A DNA stretch of 64,000 nucleotides from Thermolongibacillus altinsuensis (GTDB taxonomy: Bacteria > Bacillota > Bacilli > Bacillales > Anoxybacillaceae), in assembly GCF_004341205.1 (NCBI RefSeq), contig NZ_SLUL01000004.1:62001-126000 (forward strand), written 5' to 3'. This document shows, one piece after another, positions 28,589-37,595 of this stretch. The position numbers were made by a program, and so were the translations under genes. Under the pieces are notes generated by a model. The model had not been told where the DNA came from. It ran no database searches and worked only from the letters and a program-made list of their open reading frames with translations. Numbering within the stretch: position 1 is the first letter of the stretch; every line of letters begins with the position of its first letter.

Positions 28589-30433
28589 ATGGGATTACTC
28601 GATGATTTGCAAACAAACATTCTCATCGGTGACGGAGCGATGGGAACCCTCCTTTATTCTTATGGAATTGATCGCTGCTTTGAAGAACTTAATTTATCCA
28701 ATCGCGAACAAATTCTTCGGATCCATCAAGCGTATATCGAAGCGGGCGCAAACGTCATTCAAACCAATACATACGGAGCCAATTACGTCAAACTTGCGCG
28801 CTATGGATTGGAAGATGAAGTAAAAAAAATAAACGAAGCGGCGGTGCAAATCGCGAAAGAAGCCGCAAAAGACCGCGCCTATATACTCGGAACGATCGGC
28901 GGCTTGCGCACGTTAAACAAAAACACATTGACGATCGATGAAATAAAGCGGACATTTCGTGAGCAGCTATACGCTTTGCTCCATTCCGATGTGGACGGAT
29001 TATTGCTCGAAACCTACTACGATTTAGAAGAATTAACAACGGTGCTCGCCATTGCCCGCAAAGAAACGGATAAGCCGATCATCGCTCACGTTTCCCTTCA
29101 TGAAGTCGGCGTTCTTCAAGATGGAACGCATGTCAGTGAGGCACTAAAGCAATTAGAGGCGCTTGGAGCGGACGTCGTCGGTTTAAATTGTCGGCTCGGA
29201 CCTTATCATATGCTTCGTTCGCTTGAAGAAGTCCCATTGCCAACCTCTGCTTTTTTGTCAGTTTATCCGAATGCTAGTTTACCAGAATATCGTGACGGTC
29301 GGCTCGTCTATGAGACAAACCCCGGCTATTTTAAAGAAACTGCGCTTTCCTTTCGGGAGCAAGGCGCGCGTTTAATCGGCGGCTGTTGCGGTACGACGCC
29401 AAAACATATCGCAGCGATAGCAGAAGCATTGCGCGGATTAAAACCAATTGTGCATAAACAAGTGAAACAACAAAAGGAAGCCATTGTCGTTCAAGAACCG
29501 CCATACGAAAGCGATCCCCCTCTTCATGAAATCGTTCGCAAACGGCGTTCCGTCATCGTGGAGCTAGATCCGCCGAAAAAATTGGGCATTCAAAAGTTTT
29601 TAGCTGGGGCAAAAGCGCTTCACGAAGTCGGAATCGATTCATTGACGCTTGCGGACAATTCATTAGCAACGCCGCGCATTAGCAACGTTGCGCTCGGAAC
29701 GATCATTAAGGAAAAATTCGGGATACGTCCGCTGATTCATATCACCTGCCGCGATCGCAACTTAATTGGTTTGCAGTCGCATCTGATGGGGCTTCATACG
29801 CTTGGAATGAACCATGTTTTGGCGGTGACAGGCGACCCTTCCAAAATTGGCGACTTCCCTGGGGCAACATCTGTTTATGATTTATCATCGTTTGATTTAA
29901 TTCAACTCATTCGCCAATTCAATGAAGGTTTATCGTACTCCGGGAAACCGCTTGGTCAAAAAACGAACTTTTCCATTGCCGCAGCTTTTAATCCAAATGT
30001 TCGTCATCTCGATAAAGCCGTTCAACGACTCGAGAAAAAAATTCAATGCGGAGCCCATTATTTTATTTCACAGCCTCTCTACTGCGAAAAACAAATCGAA
30101 CAAGTGTATGAAGCAACGAAACATTTATCGGCACCGATTTACATCGGCATTATGCCGCTTACCAGTGCACGAAATGCTGATTTTCTCCATCATGAAGTTC
30201 CAGGTATTACGCTTTCCGATGACATTCGTGCACGCATGGCTGCATGCGCAAACGACCCGCTTCAATCAGCGCGCGAAGGAATTGCCATCGCCAAATCGCT
30301 CATTGATGCAGCCTTTGAGCTATTTAACGGCATTTATTTAATTACGCCGTTTCTTCGCTATGAAATGACCGTTGAACTAGCCAACTATATTTATGAAAAA
30401 GCACGTGCGGAGAGGAAGTTGTCCAATGTCTAA
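28589..30433 (+). CDS. yitJ: Bifunctional homocysteine S-methyltransferase / methylenetetrahydrofolate reductase
   Basis: The 614-residue fusion matches B. subtilis YitJ (612). Residues 1 to about 300 form a zinc-dependent homocysteine S-methyltransferase domain with its zinc cysteines in LNCRLGP and [10 protein letters not shown]. Residues from about 325 form a MetF-type flavin reductase ([35 protein letters not shown]) that makes 5-methyltetrahydrofolate. The gene follows a SAM-I riboswitch and overlaps metH by 8 bp. It can therefore supply the methyl donor used by MetH in the same transcript. The ATG follows GGGGAAGAGG. Confidence 0.95.
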   Translation: MGLLDDLQTNILIGDGAMGTLLYSYGIDRCFEELNLSNREQILRIHQAYIEAGANVIQTNTYGANYVKLARYGLEDEVKKINEAAVQIAKEAAKDRAYILGTIGGLRTLNKNTLTIDEIKRTFREQLYALLHSDVDGLLLETYYDLEELTTVLAIARKETDKPIIAHVSLHEVGVLQDGTHVSEALKQLEALGADVVGLNCRLGPYHMLRSLEEVPLPTSAFLSVYPNASLPEYRDGRLVYETNPGYFKETALSFREQGARLIGGCCGTTPKHIAAIAEALRGLKPIVHKQVKQQKEAIVVQEPPYESDPPLHEIVRKRRSVIVELDPPKKLGIQKFLAGAKALHEVGIDSLTLADNSLATPRISNVALGTIIKEKFGIRPLIHITCRDRNLIGLQSHLMGLHTLGMNHVLAVTGDPSKIGDFPGATSVYDLSSFDLIQLIRQFNEGLSYSGKPLGQKTNFSIAAAFNPNVRHLDKAVQRLEKKIQCGAHYFISQPLYCEKQIEQVYEATKHLSAPIYIGIMPLTSARNADFLHHEVPGITLSDDIRARMAACANDPLQSAREGIAIAKSLIDAAFELFNGIYLITPFLRYEMTVELANYIYEKARAERKLSNV

Positions 30434-33400
30434 AACGATTTTCGAACAACAACTTGAAAAGAAAATTTTAGTAATTGACGGTGCCATGGGAACGATGATT
30501 CAAGCGGCGAACTTAACCGCCGAACATTTTGGTGGCGAACAGTATGAAGGGTGCAATGAATATTTATCGCTTACCTCTCCCCATGTCATCGAACGCATTC
30601 ATGAAGCGTATTTAGAAGCGGGAGCCGATATTATTGAAACGAACACGTTCGGAGCGACAAGCATCGTCCTAGACGAATACGAACTTGGCCATCTCGCGCT
30701 CGAGCTAAACATTGAATCAGCGAAACTGGCCAAAAAATCAGCCCAAAAATATTCAACGCCAACATGGCCGCGCTTCGTCGCCGGCTCCATGGGACCGACG
30801 ACAAAAACATTATCCGTAACAGGGGGAGCAACGTTTCAGCAGCTCGTCGATGCATACGAAGAACAAGCGCGCGGTTTATTAATCGGCGGGGTCGATCTGC
30901 TTTTGCTTGAAACGTGTCAAGATACATTAAACGTCAAAGCTGCTTTTATTGGCATTTCAGAAGCGTTTGAAAAGATCGGCAAAAAAGTTCCGCTCATCGT
31001 CTCTGGAACGATTGAGCCGATGGGAACCATGCTGGCAGGACAAAACATCGAAGCGTTTTTTCTTTCGATTCAGCATATGCACCCGGTTGCTGTCGGTTTA
31101 AACTGCGCCACTGGTCCTGAATTTATGACCGATCATATTCGCACTCTTGCTTCATTAGCGAATACAGCCGTTATCTGTTATCCAAATGCCGGCTTGCCTG
31201 ATGAAGAAGGACATTACCATGAAGCACCCGACATTTTAGCAAAAAAAGTGAGAGGCTTTGCCGAAAAAGGATGGCTCAACATTGTCGGCGGCTGTTGCGG
31301 CACGACGCCCGACCATATTCGTGCCATTGCGGAAGCGGTAAAAGATATTCAGCCGCGAATCATTCCGAAAGAAAAACGCGTTCACGCTGTTGCTGGCATC
31401 GAACCGCTCATTTACGATGAAACGATGCGGCCGCTATTTGTCGGCGAACGAACAAACGTCATCGGCTCTCGCAAATTTAAACGGTTCATCGCAGAAGGCA
31501 AATACGAAGAGGCGGCGGAAATTGCCCGCGCGCAAGTAAAAAACGGCGCCCACGTCATCGATATTTGCTTAGCCGATCCTGATCGAAACGAAAAAGAAGA
31601 TATGGAAAAATTCATTCAACACGTCGTCAAAAAAGTAAAAGTGCCGCTCGTCATTGACTCAACGGATGAAGAAGTAATCGAATGTGCGCTTTCGTATTCA
31701 CAAGGAAAAGCGATCATTAACTCGATTAACTTAGAAGATGGCGAGGAACGTTTTGCTAAAATTGTTCCGCTTATTAAAAAATACGGAGCAGCCGTCGTTG
31801 TGGGAACAATTGATGAACAAGGAATGGCGATTACTGCCGAACGGAAGCTGGAAATTGCCAAACGTTCATACGATTTGCTCGTTCATCAATACGGATTAGC
31901 GCCTGAAGATCTCATTTTTGACCCGCTTGTTTTCCCTGTTGGAACAGGAGATGAACAATATATCGGGTCAGCGAAAGAAACGATCGAAGGCATTCGTCTG
32001 ATTAAACAACATTTGCCGCATTGTTTAACGATGCTTGGCATCAGCAACATTTCGTTCGGATTGCCGCCAGCTGGACGCGAAGTATTAAACTCTGTTTTTC
32101 TTTACCATTGCACGCAAGCAGGTTTGGATTACGCGATTGTCAATACGGAAAAATTAGAACGATTCGCATCGATTCCGAAAGAAGAAGTTGAGCTTGCCGA
32201 ACGCCTTTTGTTTGAAACAAGCGAAGAAACGTTAGCCGCCTTTACACACTTTTATCGCAATAAAACAAAAGAAGTGAAAAAGCCGAAAACGACCCTTTCC
32301 CTTGAACAACGGCTCGCTCAGTGCATTATTGAAGGAACAAAAGAAGGGTTGTATGAAGACTTAGAACAAGCGCTGCAAAAATATGAAGATCCGCTGCAAA
32401 TTATTAACGGTCCGCTTATGGACGGAATGAACGAAGTCGGACGGCTATTTAATGACAATCAACTCATTGTCGCCGAAGTATTGCAAAGCGCCGAAGTGAT
32501 GAAAGCAGCTGTTTCATTTTTAGAACCATATATGGAAAAAACGGAAGACAGCTCTAAAGGCAAAGTATTGCTTGCGACCGTAAAAGGAGACGTTCACGAT
32601 ATCGGCAAAAACTTAGTCGATATTATTTTAAGCAACAACGGCTTTAAAGTCGTTGATTTAGGCATTAAAGTCACACCGCAGCAACTGATTGAAGCCATAA
32701 CATTAGAAAAACCGGATATCATCGGACTTTCTGGTCTGCTGGTAAAATCAGCGCAACAAATGGTCGTAACTGCTCATGATCTAAAACAGGCCGGCATCTC
32801 CATCCCAATATTAGTCGGCGGGGCGGCGCTATCGCGGAAATTTACAGAAAATAAAATCGCTCCCGAATATGACGGCATTGTCTTATATGCAAAAGACGCG
32901 ATGGACGGACTGACGCTCGCCAACCGCTTGCAACAAGGAGAAATCAACTATGCAAAGCAGAAACAACAGACAATAAGCGAAAATATTGCAACAAAAGCCG
33001 CTGTCATTCTAAAATCGAACGTTTCAACAACTGTCCCTGTTTTTAAGCCATATGACTTAGAACGTCATGTGATCAAAGACTTTTCTCTATCTCACATTGA
33101 GCCATATATAAATTGGCAAATGCTTCTTGGCCATCATCTCGGCTTAAAAGGAAAAGTAAAAGAGTTACTCGAAACAAAAGATGAAAAAGCCATGATGTTA
33201 AAAGCGTTAGTCGACGACTTACTTGCACAAGCAAAAGAAAAGAAATGGATTCAACCGGCGGCGGTTTATCAGTTCTTCCCTGTGCAAAACGATGGCAATA
33301 AAATTTATATTTACTCCCCTGCTGATAAAAAAACAGTGATTGAAACGTTTGAATTTCCGCGGCAGCAAAAATCGCCTTATCTTTGCCTAGCCGATTATGT

Positions 33401-33836
33401 CAAATCAGTCGACAGCGGAGAAATGGACTATGTTGGTTTTTTTGCCGTAACAGCAGGGAAAGGTATTCGTGAGCTGGCGCAACAATGGAAAGAAAATGGA
33501 GAATTTTTACGAAGTCACGCAATTCAAGCATTGGCATTAGAAGTCGCTGAAGGGTTAGCCGAACGCGTGCATCAAATTATGCGAGACCGCTGGGGCTTCC
33601 CGGACAGCCCGGACATGACGATGCAGGAACGATTTGCGGCGAAATATCAAGGTCAACGCTTCTCGTTCGGTTATCCGGCGTGTCCAAACCTTGAGGACCA
33701 AGAAAAACTGTTCCACCTATTGCATCCAGAAGAAATCGGCATTGAATTAACAGAAGGATTCATGATGGAGCCGGAAGCCTCCGTATCCGCGATTGTTTTC
33801 GCACATCCGGAAGCGAGATATTTTAACGTTCTATAA
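30426..33836 (+). CDS. metH: Cobalamin-dependent methionine synthase
   Basis: MetH transfers a methyl group from methyltetrahydrofolate via methylcobalamin to homocysteine. All four modules are visible in the 1136 residues: the homocysteine domain with zinc cysteines in [10 protein letters not shown] (about 300), the pterin-binding domain beginning [14 protein letters not shown] (about 338), the cobalamin module with the cobalt-ligand motif GDVHDIGKN (about 722), and the C-terminal reactivation domain (about 890-1136) with RDRWGFP. ATG at 30426 has AGAGGAAG upstream and overlaps yitJ. B. subtilis lacks metH and uses MetE. Confidence 0.96.
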   Translation: MSKTIFEQQLEKKILVIDGAMGTMIQAANLTAEHFGGEQYEGCNEYLSLTSPHVIERIHEAYLEAGADIIETNTFGATSIVLDEYELGHLALELNIESAKLAKKSAQKYSTPTWPRFVAGSMGPTTKTLSVTGGATFQQLVDAYEEQARGLLIGGVDLLLLETCQDTLNVKAAFIGISEAFEKIGKKVPLIVSGTIEPMGTMLAGQNIEAFFLSIQHMHPVAVGLNCATGPEFMTDHIRTLASLANTAVICYPNAGLPDEEGHYHEAPDILAKKVRGFAEKGWLNIVGGCCGTTPDHIRAIAEAVKDIQPRIIPKEKRVHAVAGIEPLIYDETMRPLFVGERTNVIGSRKFKRFIAEGKYEEAAEIARAQVKNGAHVIDICLADPDRNEKEDMEKFIQHVVKKVKVPLVIDSTDEEVIECALSYSQGKAIINSINLEDGEERFAKIVPLIKKYGAAVVVGTIDEQGMAITAERKLEIAKRSYDLLVHQYGLAPEDLIFDPLVFPVGTGDEQYIGSAKETIEGIRLIKQHLPHCLTMLGISNISFGLPPAGREVLNSVFLYHCTQAGLDYAIVNTEKLERFASIPKEEVELAERLLFETSEETLAAFTHFYRNKTKEVKKPKTTLSLEQRLAQCIIEGTKEGLYEDLEQALQKYEDPLQIINGPLMDGMNEVGRLFNDNQLIVAEVLQSAEVMKAAVSFLEPYMEKTEDSSKGKVLLATVKGDVHDIGKNLVDIILSNNGFKVVDLGIKVTPQQLIEAITLEKPDIIGLSGLLVKSAQQMVVTAHDLKQAGISIPILVGGAALSRKFTENKIAPEYDGIVLYAKDAMDGLTLANRLQQGEINYAKQKQQTISENIATKAAVILKSNVSTTVPVFKPYDLERHVIKDFSLSHIEPYINWQMLLGHHLGLKGKVKELLETKDEKAMMLKALVDDLLAQAKEKKWIQPAAVYQFFPVQNDGNKIYIYSPADKKTVIETFEFPRQQKSPYLCLADYVKSVDSGEMDYVGFFAVTAGKGIRELAQQWKENGEFLRSHAIQALALEVAEGLAERVHQIMRDRWGFPDSPDMTMQERFAAKYQGQRFSFGYPACPNLEDQEKLFHLLHPEEIGIELTEGFMMEPEASVSAIVFAHPEARYFNVL

Positions 33837-33837
33837 A

Positions 33838-33868
33838 AAGTCGAAGTGAAATGCTTCGGCTTTTTTAT
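33838..33868 (+). terminator. Terminator of yitJ-metH
   Basis: An imperfect 9-bp stem, AAGTCGAAG with CTTCGGCTT, directly after the metH stop codon is followed by T6. Confidence 0.8.
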
Positions 33869-33934
33869 ATTTTTTCATAAATTCCCTATACTACAACTAA
33901 TGACTGAACACTTTACAGGAGGTAAAAAAAGAAA

Positions 33935-34798
33935 ATGGCCAATAAACTTCAAACCACATTACCGCCGCAGCATCAACTTCAACAACCTGGATTGCAAACG
34001 GAAATGAATCCACAGCCGATCTCCGAAGACCCGAACTATCAAGGAAGCGGTAAATTAAAAAACAAAGTCGCTCTCATTAGCGGCGGTGACAGCGGAATTG
34101 GCAGAGCGGTGGCGATTTATTTTGCGAAAGAAGGTGCGGATGTCGCGATTATCTACCTTAACGAACATCAAGATGCCGAAGAAACGAAAAAACAAGTGGA
34201 GCAAGAAGGCCGGCAATGTTTGCTGATCGCTGGGGACATCGGCGACGAACAATTTTGCAAAGAAGCGGTAAAACAAACGGTGAATACATTTGGTAAACTC
34301 GATATTCTCGTTAATAACGCCGCTGAACAACATCCGCAAAACAGTTTGCTTAATATTACATCACAGCAACTAGAAAAAACATTCCGCACAAACGTGTTTG
34401 GCTATTTCTATTTAACAAAAGCAGCGCTCCCTTATTTAAAGGAAGGAAATTCCATTATTAATACCGCTTCCATCACGGCATATGAAGGTCATGAGCAGCT
34501 TCTTGATTACTCGGCAACAAAAGGAGCGATTGTAGCTTTTACACGCTCATTAGCAAAATCGCTTGTTCAAAAAGGAATTCGCGTCAACGGCGTGGCTCCT
34601 GGACCAATCTGGACACCGTTCATCCCATCTACCTTTTCAAGCGAAAACGTTGCAACGTTCGGCTCAAATACGCCAATGAAACGGCCGGGACAGCCTAAAG
34701 AAGTGGCACCAAGCTATGTGTTTTTAGCCAGCGATGATGCCTCATACATCACGGGGCAAATGATTCATGTCAATGGCGGGACGATTGTGAATGGATAA
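33935..34798 (+). CDS. SDR-family dehydrogenase (YdaD/YhxC-like)
   Basis: This 287-residue short-chain dehydrogenase has a Gln/Pro-rich N-terminal extension of about 40 residues. The NAD(P)-binding motif ALISGGDSGIGRAVA, the NNAAEQHP structural motif and the catalytic YSATKGA (Tyr/Lys) follow, with Ser in INTASITAYEG. The extension and overall length match the Bacillus general-stress dehydrogenases YdaD, YhdF and YhxC. No clear SigB promoter is visible upstream. An AGGAGG site lies 12 nt before the ATG. The substrate is unknown. Confidence 0.88.
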   Translation: MANKLQTTLPPQHQLQQPGLQTEMNPQPISEDPNYQGSGKLKNKVALISGGDSGIGRAVAIYFAKEGADVAIIYLNEHQDAEETKKQVEQEGRQCLLIAGDIGDEQFCKEAVKQTVNTFGKLDILVNNAAEQHPQNSLLNITSQQLEKTFRTNVFGYFYLTKAALPYLKEGNSIINTASITAYEGHEQLLDYSATKGAIVAFTRSLAKSLVQKGIRVNGVAPGPIWTPFIPSTFSSENVATFGSNTPMKRPGQPKEVAPSYVFLASDDASYITGQMIHVNGGTIVNG

Positions 34799-34886
34799 GA
34801 GCACAAATCCTTGGTTGTGATCCACAGGAAGGAATTCAAAAAATGAATCTCCTTCCGTTCCAACTGCTCTCTCTAAACAACCGAGG
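34798..34886. other. Orphan structured intergenic element with potential pseudoknot
   Basis: Between the convergent SDR and cobQ genes, 34809-34818 pairs with 34877-34886 (10 bp, one G-U). Inside, 34827-34837 pairs with 34845-34856 (7+4 bp with one bulge). In addition AGAGCA (34798-34803) is complementary to TGCTCT (34865-34870), which crosses the outer stem and would make a pseudoknot. No T-run follows on either strand, so it is not an ordinary terminator. It could be an RNA, or a transposon-end remnant of the IS200/IS605 type. I do not recognise it. Confidence 0.5.
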
Positions 34887-34910
34887 CTGTCGACTGGCTT
34901 TGTAAGTTAC

Positions 34911-36419
34911 TTATCTCCCCTTTTGGAATTCGATCATTTTTCGTTCGATTTCCTCTATTTTTACGTGACGTTTCACATGGTCGGCTAAACGATCAAACGC
35001 TTGTTCACGCATCATTCGATAAGAAGGGCGACCGTATAAAGGTTCAAGCCCTTTTTTACGGCGAATCTCATTTAATAGCCGTTCGCGGAACGCATCATTA
35101 TGAAAAAGATCATGAAAATAGGTTCCAAATACGCGTTCATCCTCCCTTTTGCATCCTTCCATTCGCCCGTTCATGTTGATAAGCGGACGATACCCTTCAA
35201 GTGCGGTGGATTGTCCCATATGAATCTCGTATCCTCGTACATGAAACGTATCTCTTGCAAACGTGAGCACGCCTTCAGAGAGAATCGTCGTTTTTTCTTT
35301 TTCCATCGTCGTTTTAATCGGTAATAACCCTAGTCCATCCATTTGCATCAGAGGCGTTTCAACCCCAAGCGGGTCATCCACTTGATGCCCAAGCATTTGG
35401 TATCCGCCGCAAATGCCAACAATTGTCAAATTGCTTGTTTCATACAACCGTAAAATGCTTGTCGCTAATCCGCTTTCTTTTAAATAAAGCAAATCTTCTA
35501 TCGTGTTTTTGCTTCCCGGCAAAATCAGAAGATCGGGCTTCTCAAGCTGTTCAGCGGTTGTGACAAAGCGGACGTGACAATCTGGCTCTAATAAAAACGG
35601 ATCGATGTCCGTAAAGTTCGAAATGCACGGATATTGAATAACCGCAATATCAATCTCTTTTGCTTCATCTTTTTTCGCAGAAAATTGTGATAGACTGACG
35701 GAGTCTTCCGCATCAATATGTAAATTCGGCAAATATGGAACAACGCCGAGCACAGGCACTCCCGTATATTGTTCAAACCAATCCAATCCCGGCTTCAAAA
35801 GCGATAAGTCGCCGCGAAATTTATTAATGATCACGCCGATGACGCGTTTTCGATCCTCTTCTTCTAATAGTTGCAGCGTCCCTACTAAACTAGCAAAAAC
35901 GCCGCCTCGGTCGATATCCCCGATTAAAATGACTGGCGCATTGGCCATTCGGGCGACACGCATGTTGACAAGTTCGCGATCGTTTAAATTAATTTCCGCT
36001 GGACTCCCCGCCCCTTCAATGACGATTCGCTCATACTCATTCATTAATACGTCAAGCGATTGTTTGATGATTTGAAGCCCCATTTGAAAAAACTCATTCC
36101 GATAAGCAACCGCTTTCATATTTCCGTACGGCTTTCCGTGCACAATAATCTGCGCCTCGTTTTCTCGGCTTGGCTTAATTAAGATCGGATTCATATCCGT
36201 TGTGGCGGCAATGCCTGCTGCTTCCGCTTGAATGCCTTGAGCCCGGCCAATTTCTTTTCCATCGATCGTCACATACGAATTCAACGACATATTTTGTGAC
36301 TTAAACGGCGCGGTCTTCCACCCTTTTTGCGCAAAAATGCGGCAAAACGCCGTCGTAATGATGCTTTTCCCCGCATCCGAATGCGTCCCTTGAAACATAA
36401 TCGGCAACGCTTTAGCCAT
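34911..36419 (-). CDS. cobQ: Cobyric acid synthase
   Basis: CobQ/CbiP amidates four side chains of adenosyl-cobyrinic a,c-diamide using glutamine and ATP. The 502-residue protein has an N-terminal P-loop-like ATPase domain (MFQGTHSDAGKSIITTAFCR and FKSQNMSLNSYVT, with IEGAGSPAEINL). The C-terminal class-I-like amidotransferase domain has its Cys in VGICGGYQMLG and its His in GTYFHDLFHN. The ATG at 36419 follows AAGGAGATG. No other cobalamin biosynthetic gene or B12 riboswitch is present nearby; the link to metH is functional rather than operonic. Confidence 0.95.
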   Translation of the reverse strand: MAKALPIMFQGTHSDAGKSIITTAFCRIFAQKGWKTAPFKSQNMSLNSYVTIDGKEIGRAQGIQAEAAGIAATTDMNPILIKPSRENEAQIIVHGKPYGNMKAVAYRNEFFQMGLQIIKQSLDVLMNEYERIVIEGAGSPAEINLNDRELVNMRVARMANAPVILIGDIDRGGVFASLVGTLQLLEEEDRKRVIGVIINKFRGDLSLLKPGLDWFEQYTGVPVLGVVPYLPNLHIDAEDSVSLSQFSAKKDEAKEIDIAVIQYPCISNFTDIDPFLLEPDCHVRFVTTAEQLEKPDLLILPGSKNTIEDLLYLKESGLATSILRLYETSNLTIVGICGGYQMLGHQVDDPLGVETPLMQMDGLGLLPIKTTMEKEKTTILSEGVLTFARDTFHVRGYEIHMGQSTALEGYRPLINMNGRMEGCKREDERVFGTYFHDLFHNDAFRERLLNEIRRKKGLEPLYGRPSYRMMREQAFDRLADHVKRHVKIEEIERKMIEFQKGR

Positions 36420-36514
36420 TGTTTTTCATCTCCTTCTAACATCAAAGAACTGAATTTTTATTCCAATCATACAATATTTTCTTTTCGATCGTTAGTTCTA
36501 TTTTGAGAAAATAA

Positions 36515-36538
36515 AAACCCCCGAATTCTCGGAGGTTT
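36515..36538 (-). terminator. Terminator of the lacI-type gene
   Basis: A 10-bp stem with one C-A mismatch (AAACCCCCGA/TCGGAGGTTT) has a 4-nt loop and a TTTTATTTTC tail on the minus strand. It overlaps the stop codon. Confidence 0.75.
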
Positions 36539-37565
36539 ATCGTTTTTGATAATAATCACACGAAAATCGCTTTACAAGCGTATGCGGAATGATGATGCGC
36601 TTAATAGGCTCATTTTCGTTTTCAATTTTTTGGATTAAGTTCCTCGCCGCTTCAAAGCCCAGTTGAAAAATGTTAATATCGACTGATGTCAATGGCGGGC
36701 GTGAAATTTCCGACAACAACACATTGTTAAAGCTCACGATGGACAAATCGTCAGGCACGCTTAAGCCCATTTCATCCAGCGTATTCAACACTCCAAGCGC
36801 CATCAAATCGTCGGCAACGACAAGCGCCGTTGGCGGTTCTTCTAATGAAAGCAGCTCTTTCATCGCCTCTTGTCCGCCTTCTTTTAAAAACTCTTCATGA
36901 ATGATATATTCTTTTCGATATGGCAAGCCGGCATTTTTCAAAGCTTTTTCATATCCTAACAAACGATCGACCGTCACGACAAAATTTAAGTTTCCGCCGA
37001 CAAAAGCGATGCGCTCATGTCCAAGTTCAATTAAATGCTCCGTTGCTTCGCGTGCCGCTCGGTAGTTATCGTTATCAACATGCGTAATTTGTTCCGTTTT
37101 TTTATGCGGCTTTCCGATCACAACGAACGGAAAATTTTCTTTTTGCAAATACGTCATAATTTTGTCGTTCACTCTCGAGTAAAGCAAAATAACACCGTCG
37201 ACCCGTTTCCCCTGCACCATTTGGATCACGCCTTCATAAATTTCTTCTTCCGTTTCGCCTGTTGATAATTGCAGTGCGTATTGACGCACATGTGCAGCGG
37301 TGCTAATGCCGCGAATGACCTCAGGGAAAAACGGATTTTGAAACGCTTTATCCGCCGAGCTTGGCATGACAAGTCCAATGACTTGTGTCGACTTATTCGC
37401 AAGGCTTCGCGCAATAAAATTTGGATGATATCCTAACTCTTTCATCGCCTCGCGTACTTTTTTCTTCGTTTTTTCGCTTATGCGCGGACTGTCGGCAATG
37501 ACGCGCGAAACGGTCGAAGGCGCGACGTTTGCCCGCTTTGCTACGTCTTTAATCGTTACCGCCAT
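36537..37565 (-). CDS. LacI-family transcriptional regulator of the maltodextrin cluster
   Basis: The 342-residue protein has a classic LacI helix-turn-helix at the N terminus (TIKDVAKRANVAPSTVSRVI) and hinge helix (ARSLANKST). The sugar-binding domain belongs to the MalR/CcpA type and shows HERIAFVGG and TALVVADDLMALG. It is the last gene of malE-malF-malG-amylase-alpha-glucosidase-regulator, starting 30 bp after the GH31 gene. Repression of that cluster and of the divergent neopullulanase gene, relieved by maltose or maltodextrin, is inferred. The ATG follows GGGGGG. Confidence 0.9.
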   Translation of the reverse strand: MAVTIKDVAKRANVAPSTVSRVIADSPRISEKTKKKVREAMKELGYHPNFIARSLANKSTQVIGLVMPSSADKAFQNPFFPEVIRGISTAAHVRQYALQLSTGETEEEIYEGVIQMVQGKRVDGVILLYSRVNDKIMTYLQKENFPFVVIGKPHKKTEQITHVDNDNYRAAREATEHLIELGHERIAFVGGNLNFVVTVDRLLGYEKALKNAGLPYRKEYIIHEEFLKEGGQEAMKELLSLEEPPTALVVADDLMALGVLNTLDEMGLSVPDDLSIVSFNNVLLSEISRPPLTSVDINIFQLGFEAARNLIQKIENENEPIKRIIIPHTLVKRFSCDYYQKR

Positions 37566-37595
37566 ACAAAATTCCCCCCACCCCTTCAGGATGAT

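Noticed and set aside
36420-36536. A cobalamin riboswitch before cobQ
   Set aside because: The space upstream of cobQ is too short and has no B12-box-like sequence; it contains only the terminator of the LacI-type gene.
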